DNA from: Cyanophora paradoxa
Taxonomy: Eukaryota; Glaucocystophyceae; Cyanophorales; Cyanophoraceae
Length of the DNA stretch: 64,000 nt
NCBI GenBank assembly: GCA_004431415.1
Contig: QPMI01000152.1
Coordinates: 62,001-126,000, forward strand
Direction: 5' to 3'
The position numbers were made by a program, and so were the translations under genes. How positions within the stretch are numbered: the stretch's first letter is position 1; every line of letters begins with the position of its first letter. The notes under the pieces are model-generated. The model was not told the origin of the DNA, did no database searches, and saw nothing but the letters and a program-made list of their open reading frames with translations. Shown here one piece after another: positions 44,014-54,189 of this stretch.

Positions 44014-47000
44014 CATGGAGGCGCGCGCGTGCCAAATGCTGTGCGCCTGTGCGGCCTGTGCCGTCGTCGCGGGCGGCGTATGGCTACACAATCGAAGACA
44101 GCGTGTCCACCAGCAGTGCGGCCCGCGGACGGCGCATCCAGCGCTCGTGTAACCATTGCAACGCAGAGCAAAAGCTGAGAAGGAGAAACAGGACGCCGTG
44201 GCCCGGGTGGCTGGAGAACTCATCGACCTGACTTGCCCGGTGTCCGGCGCCTTGATGCAGGACCCCGTCCGGTGCGCGACATCGCAGCATTGCTTTGTGG
44301 CCCCAAATGACATCCGTCGCGCCGCAGCGGGAACTGCGCGTGCAAGCGCAACTTTTCCAAAGGAGCCATCGAGGCCTGGCTCCTCAACAAGAGTGTATGC
44401 CCACTCTGCGTGCGTACGCGTGCTTCGACGCCAGTAATCTGTTTCATATGTCGACCACCGCGGGGGCGCAGCGGGGCGCCCTGACGGGCTACGACCTAGT
44501 TCCCGCCCAGGACGTCGAGGAGACCATCCTCGCGCTGGTCCGCGGCGCTCGTTCCCCGGGCAGCCGCGCTCCGTTCCTCACGGAAAGCAGAGGGAGAGCC
44601 CGCACTTCGAGGCGGCCGTGCGGGAAACGGACCTCGTGGTCGTTGACGACATGCGGCCCAGGCGAGCCGCGCGCGCGGCCGCGCCCGCCTCTCGGGGCTC
44701 GCTCACGCCCCCGCGCTGGCCGCAGGATCCTCATGCCCAACATCGCGCGCATCGAGCTCACGCCGGCCCAGCGCGTCCGCCTGGACTCGCTCATGCAGGC
44801 GCGCCGCCGCCCGCCCGCAAGCCGCCGGCGCGGCGCCGCGTCGCGCCTGATGCGGGCGCAGCGGGACCGTGACGCGGAGGCTGCGGGGCCGCCGGCGGAG
44901 GACGGCGCGCCCGAGATCGTCCAGGTGACCGTCTCGAGCCTGGGCGCTCTGCTGGCGGGCCGCGGGGCCTCCGGCGGCGCATCCCGCCCGCCCCGCCGGC
45001 CCCGCGCGACGAGCTGCCCCGCGAGTGGGCCCCGGCATGGTTCGCGCGCGCCCAGCGCACCCCTGCTGGGCGGGGCAGGGCGGGGCGGCGCGGACCGAGG
45101 CGGGGCGCAGGCCGGAGGAAGAGGGGAGGAGCGGGGGCCGGCCGACGCGGCGGCCCAGGCAGGGGCCGAGGAGGAGGAGGAGGAGGTGGAAGAAGAAGTC
45201 GAGGGGGACGAGAACGGCGGCTCGGACCGGTGCGGAGGCCGGGGGCGCGGCGCGGCGCGGCGCTGCGCGCGCGCGGGCGAGCGAGCGAGCGCGGGGCGGG
45301 GCGGGCCCTCCGCAGGCTGCTGGCGGCGGCGCGGACGGTGGAGGAGGAGGCGGAGGCGGCGCGGGAGGCGGCGGAGGAGGCGGCGGCGGCGGCAGCGGAC
45401 GCGGCGGAGGTGCTGGCGGGGGTGCTGGCCTGGAGGAGAGCGCGGGGGCCCTCGCCGCCGACCTCGCCGCCCGCGCCACCGCCGAGGTCGCCGAGGCTCG
45501 CGTGCGCCCGCCCCGCCCCGGCCCCGCTCCCCCCCTCCCCCGACCCGGCTCTGGCAGTCGGAGCTGGAGGCGGCGCGGCGGGCGCTGCTGGAGGCGCGGG
45601 AGGCGGCCGAGGCGGCGCGCGCCGAGGCCGACGAGGCGCGGGCCGCCTACGAGGAGGCCCGCCGCGACGCCGAGGCCCTCGCCCGCCGCGCCGACGCCGC
45701 CGCCGCCGCCTCCTCCTCCTCCTCCGGCCCCGCGGGCCCGCCGAGCCGCAGGGCGGCCCGGGGCCGGTCCGCCAGCCTCCCTCGGGCCGCCTGTTTCGTT
45801 TCTGAGTCTGTGCGTCCGCAGGGACGGGCGCGGGGCGGAGCAACAACCGCATCCGCTCCGTGCGCATCGCGATCGACTTCCGCACCCTCCCCGTGGGCCC
45901 GCCCCGCCGGCCCCGCCGGCCGCCCCGCCCCCGCCCCGCCCCTCCCGCCGCCGCCGCCGCCGCCGGCCGCGCCGCCGCCTCCCCCGGAGTACCCGCCGGC
46001 GCCGCTGCCGGCGCCGCGGGCGCGGGAGCTGTGGGGCGAGCTCAACGAGGAGGAGGGCGACCTCGGCGGGGACAGGGACGTCCCCTCCGCCCTCCCACCC
46101 CCGCCCCCACCCCCGCCCCCACCTCCTCCTCCTCCCCCTCCTCCGCCGGCGCCGCCGGGGGCGGGGCTGGGCGGGGCGGGGATGGGGGAGCTGGAGGGGG
46201 CGCTGGGGCGGCTCTTCGGGGAGCGCAACGCGCGGGTCGTCATGGAGCAGGCCCGCCCCCCTCCTCTTCTCTCCTTCTCTCGGCCGCCCGCCCTCTGACC
46301 CCCGCCTGCCCCCTTCAGATGGCGCGGGAGGCCGACCGCGCCGTGCACGTCCACCTCCACTCCGACCGCGTCCGTTCTCCTTCCTCGAACCCTACCCCCC
46401 TCCTCCTTCTTCCCCCCCCCCCCCCCCCCCCCCTCTGACGTCTCCCCCGCGCAGTCCGACTGGCCGACGGAGGCCGGCTCCTCGCGGTACCTCCCGGAGC
46501 CCCTGCCCCTCGACTCCGACCTCCTCCACTGCACCGAGTACACCAACATGGCCCGCCCCGTACCCCCCGCCATCTTACCCCCCCCCCCCCGCTCTGAACT
46601 TGGGTACCCCGCAGCTCTTCTTCCTGGAGGAGGCGTACGGCTTCGAGGGGCTGCGCGCGCGCGGCCCCACGCGCGCCATTCGCGTCCGCTCCCACGTCCT
46701 CCTCCTCTTCCTCGAGGGTACCCCCCGCCTTGCTCTTCCCCCCCCTCTGCGGGGTACGAGGCGAGCCGGCGGGGCGCAGGGCCGGAGGCGGGCCCCGAGC
46801 TCGAGCTCGCCATCGAGCCGGACGAGCCCGGGCTCGGGGGGGTACCCGGCCCCGCCGACCTCTTCGACCGGCGCGCCCGTACCCCCGCCACGCCCTCCTC
46901 CCCCGGCGCGCCCCTCACGCCCCCCACAGAGTCCTCCTCCGCGCTGCGGGCACCGAGCGCTGGCACGAGTTCCAGGCGCGCACCCCCGTCCCCTCTTCTC

Positions 47001-47496
47001 CGCCCCCGCCCCTCCCGTGACGACGTACCCCCAGGTGTACGACCGGGTACCGCAGTACACCGTGCTGCTGGAGACGACGCGGCCGCCGGCGGCGCTGGCG
47101 GCGCTGACCCCCCCGCCGCCCCCCGCCCCGCCGGGCCGCCCCTGGCGGGGCCACCTCTACGCTATGGAGCGCGACTCGGGGAAGCCCCTCATACCCCTGA
47201 AGGTGCCCTGCGCCCCCGCCCCCTCTTGTTTCTTTCGCGCGCTGAGGGCGGGGCGGGGCGGGGGCCAGGAGTTCCAGTGGGTGACGCCGCCGCCGCCGCG
47301 GAGCGGGGCCGGGACGGCGGCAGGGGCGGCCCCGCGGGAGCCGGAGATCCGCCTGCGGGGCCACATAGAGGCCGAGGCGGCGTACGTGCCCCCGGCGCCG
47401 GCGGCGGGGCCCGGAGCGGGGCGGGCCCGGGGGCCGCGCCTGGCCTTCTCCCCGCGGCTGGTCCCCGGCGATAGCGACGACGAGGAGGAGGACTGA
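44014..47496 (+). CDS. U-box domain protein with coiled coil and unassigned C-terminal domain
   Basis: U-box proteins are usually E3 ubiquitin ligases. The start is ATG at 44014. The N terminus MLCACAACAVVAGGVWL is hydrophobic and could be a signal anchor. The U-box follows: ELIDLTCPVSGALMQDPV, then the spliced NFSKGAIEAWLLNKSVCPLC. Further exons give LTGYDLVPAQDVEETILALV, HFEAAVRETDLVVVDDM, IARIELTPAQRVRLDSLMQ and an acidic stretch EEEEEEVEEEVEGD. An Ala/Glu coiled coil spans 45310-45700. From 45850 a different domain begins: NNRIRSVRIAIDFRTLP, AREADRAVHVHLHSD, LFFLEEAYGFEGLRARG, RVRSHVLLLFLEG, VYDRVPQYTVLLETTRPPA and GHLYAMERDSGKPLIPLK. It ends GDSDDEEED at 47496. This half looks beta-rich and I cannot name it. 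No stop, poly(A)-like region or composition change separates the two halves, but two genes joined by my model remain possible. Confidence 0.6.
46404..46432 (+). repeat. Poly(C) tract in a U-box-gene intron
   Basis: A long uninterrupted C run lies just before CTCTGACGTC...GCAG, repeating the poly(C) plus CTGAC intron pattern seen at 3189 and 8239. Confidence 0.85.
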
Positions 47497-47903
47497 GCCC
47501 CGCGGGCCGCTGAGCTCCTTCCCCCCCGCCCTTGTAGCCGGCCTCGTGGCGGGCCTTGGGCTCTTGTCGTGGCGTCGCTGCCGTCTTGTCTGGGATGCAA
47601 CACGCATGGTGATGTAAATTCAATTGCTTTACTGAGTCACCCGCTCGATCGCGATACCCCTCCCGGAGTCCTGTACATGTGCCTCAGGCCTGCCGCCAGT
47701 GCCGGCCGCGGCCCAGCGCTAGCCTGGCAGCGGAGGCGGCGCGCGCGCGCGCGCGTGGCCGGGCACATATCATGCCCATCGATATCGACATGCACGTATA
47801 CGCACGCGTGTACGTTGGTCACCCGGCTGCTGGTCCCGGACTCCCGGCAACACGCCGGGGTACGGGAAGCCGACAGTTCGGGGGGGGTACTGACAGCGTC
47901 AGC
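47497..47903. other. Intergenic spacer between tandem genes
   Basis: This roughly 400-bp spacer on the plus strand has lower GC and no supported exon. It contains an alternating GC run at 47740-47754. It should hold the U-box gene 3' UTR and the RecQ promoter. Confidence 0.5.
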
Positions 47904-50696
47904 ATGAAGCGCCCGCGCGCCCCGGAGCCGGCGGGGCCGCGGGAGAAGCGCATCCATTCGTTCTTTGAGCCGGGATATCGCTTCAGAACCGGTACCTCGG
48001 CTCCATCAGCGCAGGCGACCGCCTTGCAGGCGACCGCCGCGCGAGCGACCATGGCGAAGCTCACTCGCTCCCTACGCGAATGGTTGAATGTCGACGGGAG
48101 TGTGCTCGCGGATATCGCCGAGGTGCTCATGAAGATGCGCGTCACCGAGCTGCGCCAGCATCAGCGCGACCCCGTCAAGGCCCAGTTGGAAGGCAAGGAT
48201 GTGTTAATGATCACGGCGACCGGCAGCGGGAAATCCCTCGTACGTCTCCCGCCCAGCTAAAGTAGCACAAACGCAGCTAGCTAGCACAAACGCAGCTAGC
48301 TCCTGCGTAGTCCGCAGCTAGCGTGCCTGTGTTATCAATGCGCTAAAGTAACTGGCGCAGCCCGTCGCTGGCGCAGCCCGCCGTCGTCCGTGCCTGCTGA
48401 GTGGCGGGGCGGGCGCAGATCTTCCAGCTAGTTGCCCTCGCCTCGCCTGGCGTGACGATCGTTGTGTCGCCATACATTGCGCTCATGGTGCGCATGCGCA
48501 TGCGCTCCAGGCGAATGCTTTGAAGCTTCACAATTGCAATTGCAATTCACCTGAACTTCACCGGGGCGCGCCCGCTCGCAGGAGAATCAGGTCAACGGGC
48601 TGAAGGCCAAGGGCTTCCCGGTGGAGTTCTGGCACTCCGGCCTAAACGAGGATGACAAGAAAAGAGTGCGGCCTTTTCCTAAATCGCAATCGCGACGTAC
48701 CGGTCTGGATCAAATCTCACGCAGCGCCAGATCAACAACGACCTGAAGAGCGAGCGGCCGCAGACGAAGCTCCTGTACTGCGCGCCGGAGAAGATCTTCT
48801 ACACGTCGCCGAACGGCAGGCAGTTCTTCCTCGAGACGCTGAAGGGCCTGGCCGCGCGCGGCGCCCTCCCGCGCTTCGTCATCGACGAGGCGCACGAGAT
48901 CAAGAACGCCCTCGGTGCCCGCCCCGCGCGCCGCTGGGACCCCGAAGTCGACCCGGGAGGCCCGAGGCTGACGCCGGGCGGCGCCGCGACCGTCCGGCGG
49001 TCCGCAGACACGGGCTTCCGCGCGGAGGCCTTCGGGCAGCTGAGTCGGCTGCGGGCGGAGATGCCCTCCGCCGGCGTCGTGGCCCTCACCGCCACCGCCA
49101 CGAAGGAGTGAGCACGTACGCCTCACAGATGCACATGCCGGCTCCGACTCTAATCTTCGCGCGCAGGACGCAGGAGCGCCTGATCGAATTCCTCGGCCTG
49201 GGGGAGGGGAGGCCGCGCGAGGTCTTCCGCTTCACCTCCGACCGCCCCGAGGTGCCCGCCCTCGCGATCGTCGACACCCGTACCCGTGCGAGCGCGCCGG
49301 CAGCTCAAGTACAAAGTGGTGCACAAGGACCGCTGGTGCGAGTGCGAGCGGGACCCGCGCACCGGCGAGCTGCGCCACGAGCGCGACTGCGAAGGCGTGG
49401 TGCGCTTGCGCCGCCGTCCACGTACCCCCCCCTCAACCCCCCCCCCCACTCCCCCCACCCACACCCCAACCACCCCTCGGGCAGATCAAGGCGGCGGTGT
49501 TTGAGGACATCCTCGCGTTCTGCACGGGGCCCTACCGCGCCGAAGCCTCCGGCATCGTCTTCTGCACCAGGCGCGCCGCGCTGGTCGCCGGCTCCCCCGA
49601 CGCTCCCCGGCCCCTTACGCCCCCGCGGCAGGAAGGACACGTGCGAGGAGCTGGCGGCGCATCTTCGCCGCGGCGGGCTCGCCGCCGCCAGTGCGCTGTA
49701 CCCCCTGCCGCCTGATTCCCCCTGCAATTCCTCATTCCCTTACGCCCCCCGTCCCCTTCCCCACCGGCCGCGGGCAGCGTACCACGCCGACTTCTCGAAG
49801 GAGCAGCGCAGCCGGGTACAGCGCGACTGGGAGGGGAACAGGACCCGCGTCGTCGTCGCCACGACCGCTTTCGGCACGGGTGCGCGCGGCTCCGCCCGCT
49901 CCCTCCCCGCGGGCAGAATCCTCCCTCACCTCCGCCCGTGGATAGGCATCGACAAATCAGACGGTGCCAAGTCCAAGACGCCGGCTTCGAATTCGAGGCC
50001 CCTGCGGGCTTCGAATCCCGTGCGCCCTTGACCCCCCCCCCCGCAGTTCGCTTCGTGGTACAATACGATATCCCGAAGACGCTTGAGGGTCCGCCGCCCG
50101 CGTCCTCCGCCGCGGCCCCGAGCTCCCACTGAGTCGCGGCCGGCGCGCCCGCAGCTCTCCACCAGCAGAGCGGCCGCGCCGGTATCCCGCGCTGCCTTGC
50201 CCCCCTCCCCGTGCTGCGCCTCCTCCGGACTCCTGATCATGAGCCCCGCTTGCGCGCAGGCCGGGACAGGGAGAGGAGCGACTACCGCATCTACTTCGAC
50301 TGGAGGGACGTCGAGCGCATGGAGTTCTGCATCGACGTGCGCCGGCGGCCCCGCCCCGCCCCGCCCCGCCCATCCTCGCCCGCCCCTGACCCGGCCCGGC
50401 AGCCCAAGGACGCGACGGGAAACTCTGTGAGGAAGGATCGCGCTGTAGTGAACGCGGAGCTAGGGGAGCTCCAGAAGGTCGGCGTGCCCCCGCCGGCGGC
50501 CCGGCCCTGCCCGCCTCTCACCGCCGGGGCCCCGCAGGTCGCGGAGTTCTGCGCCACGGGCGGCTGCCGCCGCGCCCTCCTCCTCGCCCACTTCGGCGAC
50601 GACGCGCCGGCGTGCCACGGCGCCTGCTGCGACAACTGGGCGCCCAGCCCTTCCTCGCCCAGCGCGTCAAGCGGAGCGGATCCCGCCGAACGCTAG
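47904..50696 (+). CDS. RecQ-family DNA helicase
   Basis: This is an ATP-dependent 3'-5' DNA helicase of the RecQ family, acting in recombination and repair. The start is ATG at 47904 (MKRPRAPEPAGPREKRIHSF), and KRIHSFF resembles a PCNA-box core. The helicase motifs appear in order on separate exons: VTELRQHQRDPVKAQLEGKD with VLMITATGSGKS (Walker A), ASPGVTIVVSPYIALM, QTKLLYCAPEKIF, RFVIDEAHEIKNAL (DEAH), GVVALTATATKE, LAFCTGPYRAEASGIVFCTR, AAYHADFSKEQRSRVQRDWE, TRVVVATTAFGTG and HQQSGRAGRDRERSDY (motif VI). The RecQ zinc module follows with CRRALLLAHFGDDAPACHG and ACCDNW. The stop is at 50694-50696, shortly after it, so there is no HRDC domain. An unusual Cys-rich insertion, WCECERDPRTGELRHERDC, sits where the second RecA domain begins (about 49330-49390). 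Confidence 0.85.
48263..48300 (+). repeat. Short tandem repeat in a RecQ intron
   Basis: The word TAGCACAAACGCAGCTAG is repeated twice back to back. Related CGCAGCTAGC words follow to about 48320. It sits in the first intron after the Walker A exon. Confidence 0.8.
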
Positions 50697-51270
50697 CAGC
50701 AGCTGGCTGGAGCCGCCGGGACGGCTGCTCGAGCTCGGCCCGGCCCTTCACATGCGGGCCGCCGTGGCCAGGCCCCGCGGCCCATATACTGTATACGTAG
50801 AGCCCAATCTAAAGCATGTATAAACTGTAAAAGCAAATTGTACAATAGTCTCATGTAAAGAGTAACTAATTTAAATTATGATTCACAACTCGTTACATTG
50901 AGTCAATGCAGATGCGCTGGCCCTCTGCTGGGCAGCCTGGGCTCCGGTCCTTTTAGCAAAGGCGCGGACGTTGACGGCCTGCCAAGACGACGGGCCGCGC
51001 TGCTCTGGGCAGCCGCTGAGCCTCGATGGCGGCCGCATGGGCAGCACGGAGCGAGGGCGGGCCCAGCCGAGCTCGAGGGGGCGGGCCCGGGGGCCCGCGC
51101 ACGCGGCGGAGGCGAGGCGAGCCAGAGGCGGCCCAAGGGGCGGGGGGGCCGGCCTCTGAGGCGCCCTAGGCCTTTTGCGCGTTGCAGGGGGGTTCGCTGC
51201 CGCGGGGGCCGCGGGGGCCCGCCGGCGGGGCTCACACGAGGGCGGGGAGGAGGAGAGTGCGCCGGCCGCG
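50697..51270. other. Convergent 3' intergenic region
   Basis: An AT-rich core at about 50800-50890 (TGTAAA-like words, TTTAAATTATG) lies between the RecQ and MED18 stops and probably includes the RecQ polyadenylation region. The remainder is GC-rich and shows no supported exon. Confidence 0.5.
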
Positions 51271-52195
51271 CTAGTAGCTCCGGCCGGGGACGAGGCGGGC
51301 GAGGTCGGCGTGGGGCTTCAGGAACTCGGAGAAGGCCAGCACCTCGTCCGCCAGCTGCGCCTGGCCCTGGCCCTGGCCCTCCTTCCCCGCCCCGCCCCCC
51401 GCCGGGCCCGTCCCCGAGAGCACCACCTGCACCCCGCCCCGCCCGGCCCGCCCGCTCGCTCGGCCCCGGGCCCCCCCGGGGCGCGCGCGGGCCGCCCGCC
51501 GGCACCTGGTACGGCGTGCTCGGGTCGGGTTCCAGGGCCGCCTCCAGCGGCTTGCCGGGCTCCGACTGCGCCCGGCCGGCTCGCCTCGGCTCGGCTCCCG
51601 CGGGGGGCGGCCGGCGGGCGCGCACCCGCAGGTTCCGGAACACGGTCACGGTCATGCCCTTCATCGTCTTGAAGATGTGCCCGCTCCTGTGGTTCTCCTG
51701 CTGCAGCCTGCCCCACACGTCGCACGGCGGGCGAGCGCGGCGGCGGGCGGCTGGGCGCACTTGAAACCCATGAGCTGCAGGGCGGGCGCGACGCGCCCCG
51801 AGACCTTGACTTCGATCGACGCCCGCATTGTGATGGGCTTCTCGGTCGCCTGCGGGTTCCCCACGTACCGCAGCAGCCTGCGCGGCGAGGGTGAGGCCGG
51901 CGGAGGCGCGACGGTCGCGTTACCGCGCACGTTGTCTTCGCTCCCTTCGAGAGAGTCGTTCTAAGGATCGCCGTGCTCTCCCTGATCTCTGCGGCGGCAG
52001 GTCGGCCAGCGCAGCTAGCGCGGAGCGAGCCACACGCGAACCGAGCGCCTGGTTCGCCTCGTGCTTGAAGACCTGCTCTGTCCAGCGCGTCTCATCCGGC
52101 GCGGACGTCGACATGCCGCGCAGGATGTTCAGCAGCTCGGGAAGCTGTGGCGCCTGGCACGTCCCGGCGAGCAGGTACTCGAATATCGTGGTCAT
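51271..52195 (-). CDS. MED18: Mediator complex subunit 18-like protein
   Basis: MED18 is a head-module subunit of Mediator, the RNA polymerase II coactivator. The start is ATG at 52195: MTTIFEYLLAGTCQAPQLPE with LLNILRGM, which matches the usual MED18 opening (strand, then helix with L-x-L-L-x-x-L-R-G). Later exons give LLRYVGNPQATEKPITMRAS, VAPALQLMGFK, DVWGRLQQENHRSGHIFKTM and KGMTVTVFRNLR. They continue with GKPLEAALEPDPSTPYQ and LADEVLAFSEFLKPHADLAR, ending VPGRSY at TAG 51271-51273. The order (triphosphatase-like barrel with G-x-x-F/I-K, V-T-V-F-R, a Y..V strand, and a final helix F-x-x-x-L-K-P) is that of MED18. The identification is by pattern and not by high identity. Four short introns interrupt it. 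Confidence 0.55.
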
Positions 52196-53343
52196 CGCGC
52201 GGCCGGGTCCACCGAGGACCGCGGAGCCGCCTCCCGAAGCGCGCGCGGAGCGAAAGAGCGGCGTTCTTTGCTCTCGCTAGGGGCGGTGGGGGGGCGAGGT
52301 GGGTGGGGGTAGGCGCATCTGTGGCTTCTACTCTCAAAGAGCCGAGCTCGCCAAACACGAACGTCAGCGGGCTGGCTTATGCAGCTGTGTGTTAGCCGGA
52401 GCCTCAGTAGCTATCGGAAAGCATCGAAGCCGCACTCCTCTCCCTGCGTCACAGACACAATCGATCCCCACGCCTTTCACTGCCGACCCCCACGCCATGA
52501 GGGCTCAAGGTGCGCGTTTGATGCGCGCATCGTATTGGATCGTGAGGCACGCCCCCGACGACGCCGGGCGTCAGATGTGGTCGTAACAGAAAGCTGTGGA
52601 GAGACGAGCTTTGTAAAGCCGACGTTGGAGATTGAGGATGAGTTCTGCTTAATTACCAATGCAAAGCACATCTCCTCCCAGATGCAGCGGCCTCCCAGCG
52701 GTGCCTCTTTTTCCCGCCCTCCTTCCAGGAGCTTCGCCACACCGTGGCCTAAGGCACCGGAATTCTCGTTTTCCAGCCCTTTAGCTACTTATTCCGGATC
52801 CCTTCAGCATTTCCCCGCGTCCCTGGCGGTTGCGCAATCTGCGTTGCTGATGCGCGCGTCTCGCAGTGTTAGCACTCTGGCTCTCGGAAGTGTGCAACGT
52901 CCGCTGTAGATTTGATGGAGTACGAGGAGTTCTTCGCTTAGCAGGACAGTTCATCTCGAATGAGGTCGATGTGCGTCCTGCGCATCTGCGCGTCTTTTGA
53001 ATGATCGGCCGGTCAACTGACCGTGAGCGCGCACTGCGGCGCAGAACGCACTGCGGGAGTTCCTCTACTTTTGTGTGATCTGTCCTTGCTGCAGGGGATC
53101 TTCAACCAAGCTCTCGAGCGAGCAGAGCGCTGTGGTTCTTTGCTGTGCCGACTGCGGGTCGGCTAGCCCGGTCGGTCAACAAAAGAGCGGCGATGCTCGT
53201 TTATCCCCGCTTCACACCCGGATCGCCCGTTTTGCAACCCACCTCAAGCTGGCGTCCCTCAGCGTGGTCAGCGTTCCGTTAACACTCGATGCACTGCCTG
53301 CGCCCGATCCAGCTGACACGGTCTCTGCGTAGGACATCGCAGG
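52196..53343. other. Intergenic or 5' region, gene structure unresolved
   Basis: This lies between the MED18 start and the small acidic protein. A few fragments near 52920-53160 (such as MEYEEFFA and an acceptor CTGACCGTGAGCG...GCGCAG before ALREFLYF) could be 5' exons of the next gene, but I could not join them in frame. A Cys-pair frame ICPCCRG...LCCADCG at 53080-53155 is also unproven. Confidence 0.4.
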
Positions 53344-53404
53344 GAATGAGAGCAGCTCTGGATCCAGCGTAGCGGACAGCTCCTGCTGCGCGCCCAGCAC
53401 CACC

Positions 53405-53879
53405 ATGTCTCGAGCCTCGTCCTGTTCCTCCCTCGGGATGACGCCAACAAAGAGCGCCCTGCGCGCGGGCTCGCCGGCCTTGGGCTCGTTCAAGCGAGTT
53501 ACATGGCACGACAAGTACGATCGGTGTCGGGACCCCGCGCCGCTAATCCCGCCTCCCGACGCCGGCTCCGTGTGTGGACTGTGAGCGCTTCTTTTGCTTC
53601 GTTTTCTTTTCCGCGGTGAGATCTGATTATCTTGCGCGCAGGCTGGACCCCACGGAGGTGCAGCGGGACCTGTGCATGAAGGCGGACCTCCAGGAGCGGC
53701 TGAAGTGCACTCTGGTGCACCGCGAGGAGAGCGAGGGCGAGGAGGGCGCGCCCGACGAGGACGAGGACGAGGAGGACGACGGCGAGGAGTGGTCGATGCC
53801 CACCGACCCGGAGTCGGTCGCGCGGAGGCAGGCCGAGGCCGCGGCCGCCGCCGGCGCGGCCGCCTCGCTCGTCCTGTGA
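53405..53879 (+). CDS. Small acidic protein with PP1-docking-like motifs
   Basis: The two-exon model runs 53405-53580 and 53642-53879 (intron GTGAGC...GCGCAG, 61 nt) and encodes 137 residues. The frame is kept exactly across the junction (CGL-LDPTEVQRDLCMKADL). No family is recognised. The first half has TPTKSALRAGSPALGSFKRV then TWHD. KRVTW fits the RVxF consensus for protein phosphatase 1 binding, and SALR resembles the SILK motif that often precedes it. The C-terminal half contains LKCTLVHREESEGEEG, an Asp/Glu run and a polyalanine end ASLVL before TGA. Upstream sequence from 53344 is open in frame (NESSSGSSVADSS), so additional 5' exons are likely. A PP1 regulatory subunit or inhibitor is a reasonable hypothesis only. 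Confidence 0.5.
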
Positions 53880-54189
53880 GCGCCTAGCTAGGCCGCCCCC
53901 GGCGCTCGCCCCGTTGTACAGCTCGGACGCCCGTCGGCATTTCTTTCAGACACTCTCCCCAGTAGTTCAGTAAGTTCCAGTTTCAGTCAGACAGAGGACG
54001 GTTTAGGCAGGCAGGCAGCACGGACGGTTTTAACAGAGCAGACCCGCAACGCTTCTTTTGTACCGATCGCGACGCGCTTGTGTGGTCCGTATACATAGTG
54101 TGTGAGGGCTACCGTTTGGTTTGTGATCGTGTTTGTGAACACAGTTCTGTATGCACAGAGCTGCGCGCGGGGTGGCGAGCGATGGGGCC
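53880..54189. other. Convergent 3' intergenic region
   Basis: This 310-bp interval between two convergent stops is relatively AT-rich. It has no coding potential that I can support. It presumably contains both 3' UTRs. Confidence 0.55.

Noticed and set aside
45030-45880. Gene boundary between the U-box/coiled-coil part and the C-terminal domain
   Set aside because: There is no spacer resembling the other intergenic regions. Splice sites continue, so it is kept as one gene with a stated caveat.
53075-53332. Possible zinc ribbon ICPCCRG...LCCADCG
   Set aside because: An alternative splice reading of the same bases is equally good. Its stop lies just before the next exon with no workable intron.
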